Source: Streptomyces sp. A 4/2
GTDB lineage: Bacteria; Actinomycetota; Actinomycetes; Streptomycetales; Streptomycetaceae
NCBI RefSeq assembly: GCF_940670765.1
Contig: NZ_CALNVW010000003.1
Location: 98,223-162,222, forward strand
Length of the DNA: 64,000 nucleotides
Direction: 5' to 3'
The position numbers and the translations under genes were made by a program. Of this stretch, positions 60,405-64,000 are shown piece after piece (positions within the stretch are counted from its first letter, which is position 1; each line of letters begins with the position of its first letter). The notes beneath the pieces were generated by a model. It worked only from the letters and a program-made list of their open reading frames with translations, was not told the origin of the DNA and searched no databases.

Positions 60405-62704
60405 GCTGGACGCAAGACCTCACGATGGGCATGAAGTTCGCTGTCGGCGGGGGCCGTGAGGGCTGGACCCGTACGCTGCTGACAGCGGTCGGCGTGGGCC
60501 TGGGCGTGGCCCTGCTGCTGGTCACCACCGCCATCCCCGGGGCGCTCGCGGCCCGGGACGCGCGGAAGGACAACCGCAACGACTTCGGCGCCGCCATGGT
60601 CGACAAGCGCGGCAACGACACGCTGCTGCTCGGCATGTCGGACACCACGTACCGGGGCAAGGACGTCCGCGGCCGGCTGATGAAGCCCGAGGGCCCGCAG
60701 GCGCCGGTGCCCGCGGGTATCCCGGCGGCCCCGAAGGCCGGTGAGATGCTGGCGTCCCCGGCGCTCAAGGCGCTGCTCGGCTCGTCCGACGGCAAGCTGC
60801 TGCGCGAGCGGATCCCGTACCGGATCGCCGGCACCATCGGCGACGCCGGGCTGACCGGGCCGCACGAACTCGCCTACTACGCGGGCAGCGACCGTCTCGA
60901 TCTGTCGGACGGCGGCACCGTACGGCGCATCAACGCGTTCTCCGACGTACCGCCCCAGCCCGCGATGGACCCGGTCCTGAGCCTGCTCGTCGTCATCATC
61001 TTCGTCGTCCTGCTGATGCCGGTGGGTGTGTTCATCGCCGCCGCCGTCCGTTTCGGCAGCGACAGCCGCGACCGCCGGCTGGCCGCTCTGCGGCTGATCG
61101 GTACGGATTCCCGGATGACCCGCCGTATCGCGGCGGGCGAATCCTTCGCGGGCTCCCTGTTCGGGCTGTTCCTCGGCGCCGTGTTCTTCCTGGTGGCCCG
61201 CAGCTTCGCCGGTGACATCGACGTCGCCGGGATCAACCTCTTCCCCGCCGACCTGAACCCGGGCATCGGCCTGGCCGTGCTGGTCGCCGCCTCGGTGCCC
61301 GCCTCGGCCGTCGGCGTCACCCTGCTCACCCTGCGCGGCGTGGTGATCGAACCGCTCGGTGTCGTCCGTACGTCGGTGCCGCGCCGCCGCCGCGTCTGGT
61401 GGCGCGTCCTGCTGCCGGTCGCCGGACTCGCCCTGCTCCTCCCGATGACGGGCACGGGCCGCACCCACGGCAATTTCAACAACGCCCAGGTCATCTCCGG
61501 GACGGTGCTGCTGCTGATCGGCGTGACGGCGCTGCTGCCCTGGCTGGTCGAAGCTGTCGTCAACCGCCTCAGCGGCGGCCCGACTTCCTGGCAACTCGCC
61601 ATCCGAAGGCTCCAGTTGACGAGTGGAAACGCGGCCCGCCTGGTCAACGGCATCGCCGTCGCGGTGGCCGGAGCCATCGCCCTCCAGATGCTGTTCGCCG
61701 GGGTCGACAGCGACTACAGCAAGGAGACGGGCGCCGACCTCACCCGCGCCCAACTGGTCGTCACCAACGACGACTCGGGCACCAGGATCACCGACGCGCT
61801 GCGCAGGACGCCCGGCGTCACCAAGGCGCTGCCGGTCAGCCGGGCCTCCGTCTCGGCCACGAAGTCCGCGGGCGACATCAGCGAGGTGCTCTCCGGGGAC
61901 TGCACCGCGCTGCGCGAGATCGCCACCCTCCCCAGTTGCAGGGACGGCGACACGTTCGTCACCACCGGCGGCTGGGACGCGAACCTCCCGAAGATCGCCA
62001 AGCCGGGCAGGCACCTCTTCCTCAGCTCGTCCTTCGGTGGACAGGCCAGGCATCAGGTCCCCTGGACGCTGCCCGCCGGGACCCGCTCGGTGAGCCTGCG
62101 GACCGACCCGGCCGGCAGCTCCGGCGGTGGTGGCGTGCTGATCACCCCCGGCGCGCTGCCGCCGGCCAAGGACCTCTCCATGCTGCGCACGGTCTACGTC
62201 ACCGTCGACCCGGCGGCGACGGACGCCACCGAGCTGGTCCGTAACACCGTGGCCAGGTACAACCCGATGATCGAGACCGTCGCCCTGCACGAGGTCCGCG
62301 AGGACAGCCGCTTCACGGGCGTCCGCAAGGGCCTGTACATGGGCGCCGCCGCCGTGCTCCTGCTGATCGGCGCGAGCCTGCTCGTCTCGGTCCTGGAGCA
62401 GCTCCGCGACCGCCGGCGGCTGCTGGCGGCCCTCGCGGCCTTCGGTACCCGCCGCTCCACCATGAGCTGGTCGGTGCTGTGGCAGACCGCCGTCCCGGTC
62501 GCGCTCGGTCTGGTGCTGGCCGCGGCCGTGGGGCTGGGCCTGGGAACGGTCCTGCTCCGGATGGTCGGCCACACCGTCACCGTCGACTGGTCCGCGGTCA
62601 CGGCCCTGACGGGCATCGGCGCGGGTGTCGTCGTCCTGGTGACGGCGATCAGCATGCCGCCGCTGTGGCGGCTGATGCGGCCCGAGGGGCTGCGTACGGA
62701 GTAG
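60401..62704 (+). CDS. FtsX-like ABC transporter permease, copy 2
   Basis: 767-residue permease partner of the second ATPase. Same architecture as copy 1: one helix at the start (TLLTAVGVGLGVALLLVTTA), FtsX block near 190-320 (FGSDSRDRRLAALRLIGTD), external part with matching Cys pair (SGDCTALREIATLPSCRDGD), and a final FtsX block (RRLLAALAAFGTRRSTMSWS). Divergence between the two external segments suggests different substrates. The gene ends in LWRLMRPEGLRTE, almost the same as copy 1. Confidence 0.9.
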   Translation: MSWTQDLTMGMKFAVGGGREGWTRTLLTAVGVGLGVALLLVTTAIPGALAARDARKDNRNDFGAAMVDKRGNDTLLLGMSDTTYRGKDVRGRLMKPEGPQAPVPAGIPAAPKAGEMLASPALKALLGSSDGKLLRERIPYRIAGTIGDAGLTGPHELAYYAGSDRLDLSDGGTVRRINAFSDVPPQPAMDPVLSLLVVIIFVVLLMPVGVFIAAAVRFGSDSRDRRLAALRLIGTDSRMTRRIAAGESFAGSLFGLFLGAVFFLVARSFAGDIDVAGINLFPADLNPGIGLAVLVAASVPASAVGVTLLTLRGVVIEPLGVVRTSVPRRRRVWWRVLLPVAGLALLLPMTGTGRTHGNFNNAQVISGTVLLLIGVTALLPWLVEAVVNRLSGGPTSWQLAIRRLQLTSGNAARLVNGIAVAVAGAIALQMLFAGVDSDYSKETGADLTRAQLVVTNDDSGTRITDALRRTPGVTKALPVSRASVSATKSAGDISEVLSGDCTALREIATLPSCRDGDTFVTTGGWDANLPKIAKPGRHLFLSSSFGGQARHQVPWTLPAGTRSVSLRTDPAGSSGGGGVLITPGALPPAKDLSMLRTVYVTVDPAATDATELVRNTVARYNPMIETVALHEVREDSRFTGVRKGLYMGAAAVLLLIGASLLVSVLEQLRDRRRLLAALAAFGTRRSTMSWSVLWQTAVPVALGLVLAAAVGLGLGTVLLRMVGHTVTVDWSAVTALTGIGAGVVVLVTAISMPPLWRLMRPEGLRTE

Positions 62705-62727
62705 CGGGACGCGGGAGGGCCGGACGG

Positions 62728-62781
62728 CGGGAGGGCGGCGGCCGACGCCAGCCGCGGGAGGGCGGCGGCCTACGCCAGCCA
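62728..62781. repeat. 27-bp tandem duplication at the 3' end of oxyR
   Basis: 62728-62754 and 62755-62781 differ at two bases. The second copy contains the last codons and stop of oxyR; the first lies beyond the stop. It sits between convergent genes, where no hairpin terminator is otherwise obvious. Confidence 0.85.
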
Positions 62782-63732
62782 CACCGGCAACGGCCGTACG
62801 CCCTCCCGCAGCGCCCCGGCGAACGCCGTGAACTCCTCCTGGCGCGCGGCCCCCGCCCGCATCGCCAGCGCGATCCGCCGCATCGGCGCGGGCTCCGCGA
62901 AGTACGCCGTGGCCAGCTGGTCGTTGCGCCCGGTCTCCACCCGTACCGCCGTACGCGGCAGCAGCGTCACCCCGAGGCCGCCCGCCACCAGCTGGACCAG
63001 CGTGGAGAGCCCGGCCGCGGTCGTCGTCACCGGGACGCCGTCCGACCGCCCCGCCTCCCGGCAGATGTCCAACGTCTGGTCCCGCAGGCAGTGCCCCTCG
63101 TCGAGCAGCAGCAGATCCAGCTCGCGCAGCGCGTCACGCGGGACGTCCTCGCGCCCCGCGAGCCAGTGCTCACGCGGCGTGACCAGCACGAATTCCTCGT
63201 CGAACAGCGGCAGTTCGACCACGCCCGGCACCCCGAGCGGCACCGCGAGCAGCAGCAGATCGAGCCGCCCGGCGGTCAGCCCCTCGACCAGCGACGAGGT
63301 CTGCTCCTCGTGCACCTGGAGGTCGAGCTCGGGGTACGTACGGTGGACGAGCCGCAGCACGGTCGGCAGCAGATACGGCGCGACGGTCGGGATCACCCCG
63401 AGCCTGAGCACCCCGGTGAAGGGCGCCCGTACCGCGTCGGCCTCCTCCATGAGCTCCCCCACCGCGTCCAGCACCACCCGGGTACGCGCCGCCAGCCGCT
63501 CCCCGGCGGGCGACAGCAGCACCTTGCGGGTGGTCCGCTCCAGCAGCTGCACCCCCAGCGTCTCCTCCAGCGCCGACACGGCCCCCGACAGCGCGGGCTG
63601 GCTCATGCCGATGGCCGCGGCGGCATCCCTGAAGTGCAGGTACTCGGCCACGGCGGCGAAGGCACGGAGCTGCGCCAGGCTGGGTTGCTTTCCCCGGTGG
63701 CTGGGCTGTTTTCCCCTATATACGGGCGTCAC
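62770..63732 (-). CDS. oxyR: LysR-type hydrogen peroxide sensor OxyR
   Basis: LysR-family activator that turns on peroxide-defence genes. GTG 63732 is chosen because GGAGG lies 9 bases upstream; earlier in-frame codons to 63858 look non-coding. The HTH is SLAQLRAFAAVAEYLHFRDA with AIGMSQPALSGAVSALEETL; the regulatory domain holds the redox cysteines Cys215 (EGHCLRD) and Cys224 (LDICREA), with the same 9-residue spacing as Cys199/Cys208 in E. coli OxyR. 320 residues. A short RGKQPSH/RGKQPS repeat opens the protein. ahpC, usually divergent from oxyR in Streptomyces, is not seen up to the window end. Confidence 0.92.
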   Translation of the reverse strand: MTPVYRGKQPSHRGKQPSLAQLRAFAAVAEYLHFRDAAAAIGMSQPALSGAVSALEETLGVQLLERTTRKVLLSPAGERLAARTRVVLDAVGELMEEADAVRAPFTGVLRLGVIPTVAPYLLPTVLRLVHRTYPELDLQVHEEQTSSLVEGLTAGRLDLLLLAVPLGVPGVVELPLFDEEFVLVTPREHWLAGREDVPRDALRELDLLLLDEGHCLRDQTLDICREAGRSDGVPVTTTAAGLSTLVQLVAGGLGVTLLPRTAVRVETGRNDQLATAYFAEPAPMRRIALAMRAGAARQEEFTAFAGALREGVRPLPVWLA

Positions 63733-64000
63733 TGATAGGTACCTCCGATCACGACAACCAAGTCTAGCTATCTCTGTGATCAATGGATGCTGTGTCACTC
63801 TGTAACCCGTCCGCTCACTCAAGGCCATCGTCACTCGGCAGGTCCGTTGGATGGGCACTGGTTACGCGAAGCAGCGGACCTGCCTGACGGTGAGTTCGGA
63901 GCGACTCAGAACGTCGTCATGCAGAAGATCCAGTCGAGCAACAGATAGCCGCATTGATACCTTGCGACTACGGCAACGAAGACCGACGGTGAAAGAGGTG
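63733..64000. other. oxyR upstream region and window end, no confident gene
   Basis: Contains GATCAC...GTGATC arms (63747-63752; 63776-63781) around a CTAGCTATC stretch that could bind OxyR. A 53-codon plus-strand frame (ATG 63789 region to TAG near 63948) has plausible residues in its second half but no ribosome-binding site; the minus strand has a hydrophobic short frame ending in CMTTF over the same bases. Neither could be assigned. A GAAAGAGG-like sequence at the very end might be the ribosome-binding site of a gene just outside. Confidence 0.35.

Noticed and set aside
63789..63948. 53-codon frame upstream of oxyR
   Set aside because: No ribosome-binding site, no recognised domain, and another short hydrophobic frame lies opposite; not enough to call a gene.

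Overview
This window is high-GC actinobacterial DNA, almost certainly from a Streptomyces chromosome. The evidence is the codon bias toward G/C at third positions, GTG starts and rare TTA codons, paired SpoIIE-type phosphatases with RsbW-like ATPases, a WhiB-like protein, polyphosphate glucokinase, DUF6542 and DUF4245 proteins, and sugar transporters without their own ATPase. From memory, the right half (ychF, ppgK, ispH, xseA/xseB, glpX, whiB-like, fumA, fumC) resembles the conserved core near SCO5040-SCO5060 of S. coelicolor; no comparison could be run.

Layout. 1-3.5 kb: 5' part of typA and a peptide-binding lipoprotein. 3.7-12.4 kb: a LacI regulator, a DHA3-type efflux pump, an acetylxylan-esterase-like gene, and a beta-glucoside operon (binding lipoprotein, two permeases, GH1 beta-glucosidase). 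Matching LacI-type operators lie in front of the regulator and in front of the operon. 12.4-26.4 kb: an anchored protein of unknown function, a relative of TPM proteins that seems to lack its TPM domain, a multidomain PP2C phosphatase, a free anti-sigma-type ATPase, a Nudix enzyme, a SPOR-like miniprotein, a GntR regulator, a PLP enzyme with an internal hexapeptide repeat, a translationally coupled marR-MFS-isochorismatase operon, a transglutaminase-like protein and a secreted protein.

26.7-35.2 kb is an accessory segment and the most interesting part. Two divergent gene sets flank a 25-codon gene whose short peptide ends in Gly-Gly-Asn-Gly-Gly-Ser. On one side are an E1/ThiF-like adenylating enzyme with a PqqD-like N-terminal domain and an M50 membrane metalloprotease, also with a PqqD-like domain. 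On the other side is an M14-type carboxypeptidase. This looks like an uncharacterised peptide-maturation system, either RiPP-like or a minimal ubiquitin-like one. Next come a membrane protein, an 800-residue protein with 16 CxxC motifs and a degenerate tyrosine-recombinase fold, a small unknown protein, and the last 34 codons of a tyrosine integrase, directly beside the 3' end of ychF. The segment therefore looks mobile or formerly mobile.

35-56 kb is core metabolism: ychF, DUF6542, ppgK, ispH, an APC permease, xseA/xseB, a RutE-like reductase, DUF4245, glpX, a WhiB-like regulator, a DUF1707 protein, fumA, fumC, DUF402, a second PP2C phosphatase with a TTA codon, a catalase and a bifunctional PBP. 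Several clear hairpin terminators separate these units. 56-62.7 kb holds two tandem ATPase/FtsX-type permease pairs around a PadR regulator, in a coupled array with a near-leaderless promoter. The window closes with oxyR on the minus strand; no ahpC is visible in the 268 bases beyond it.
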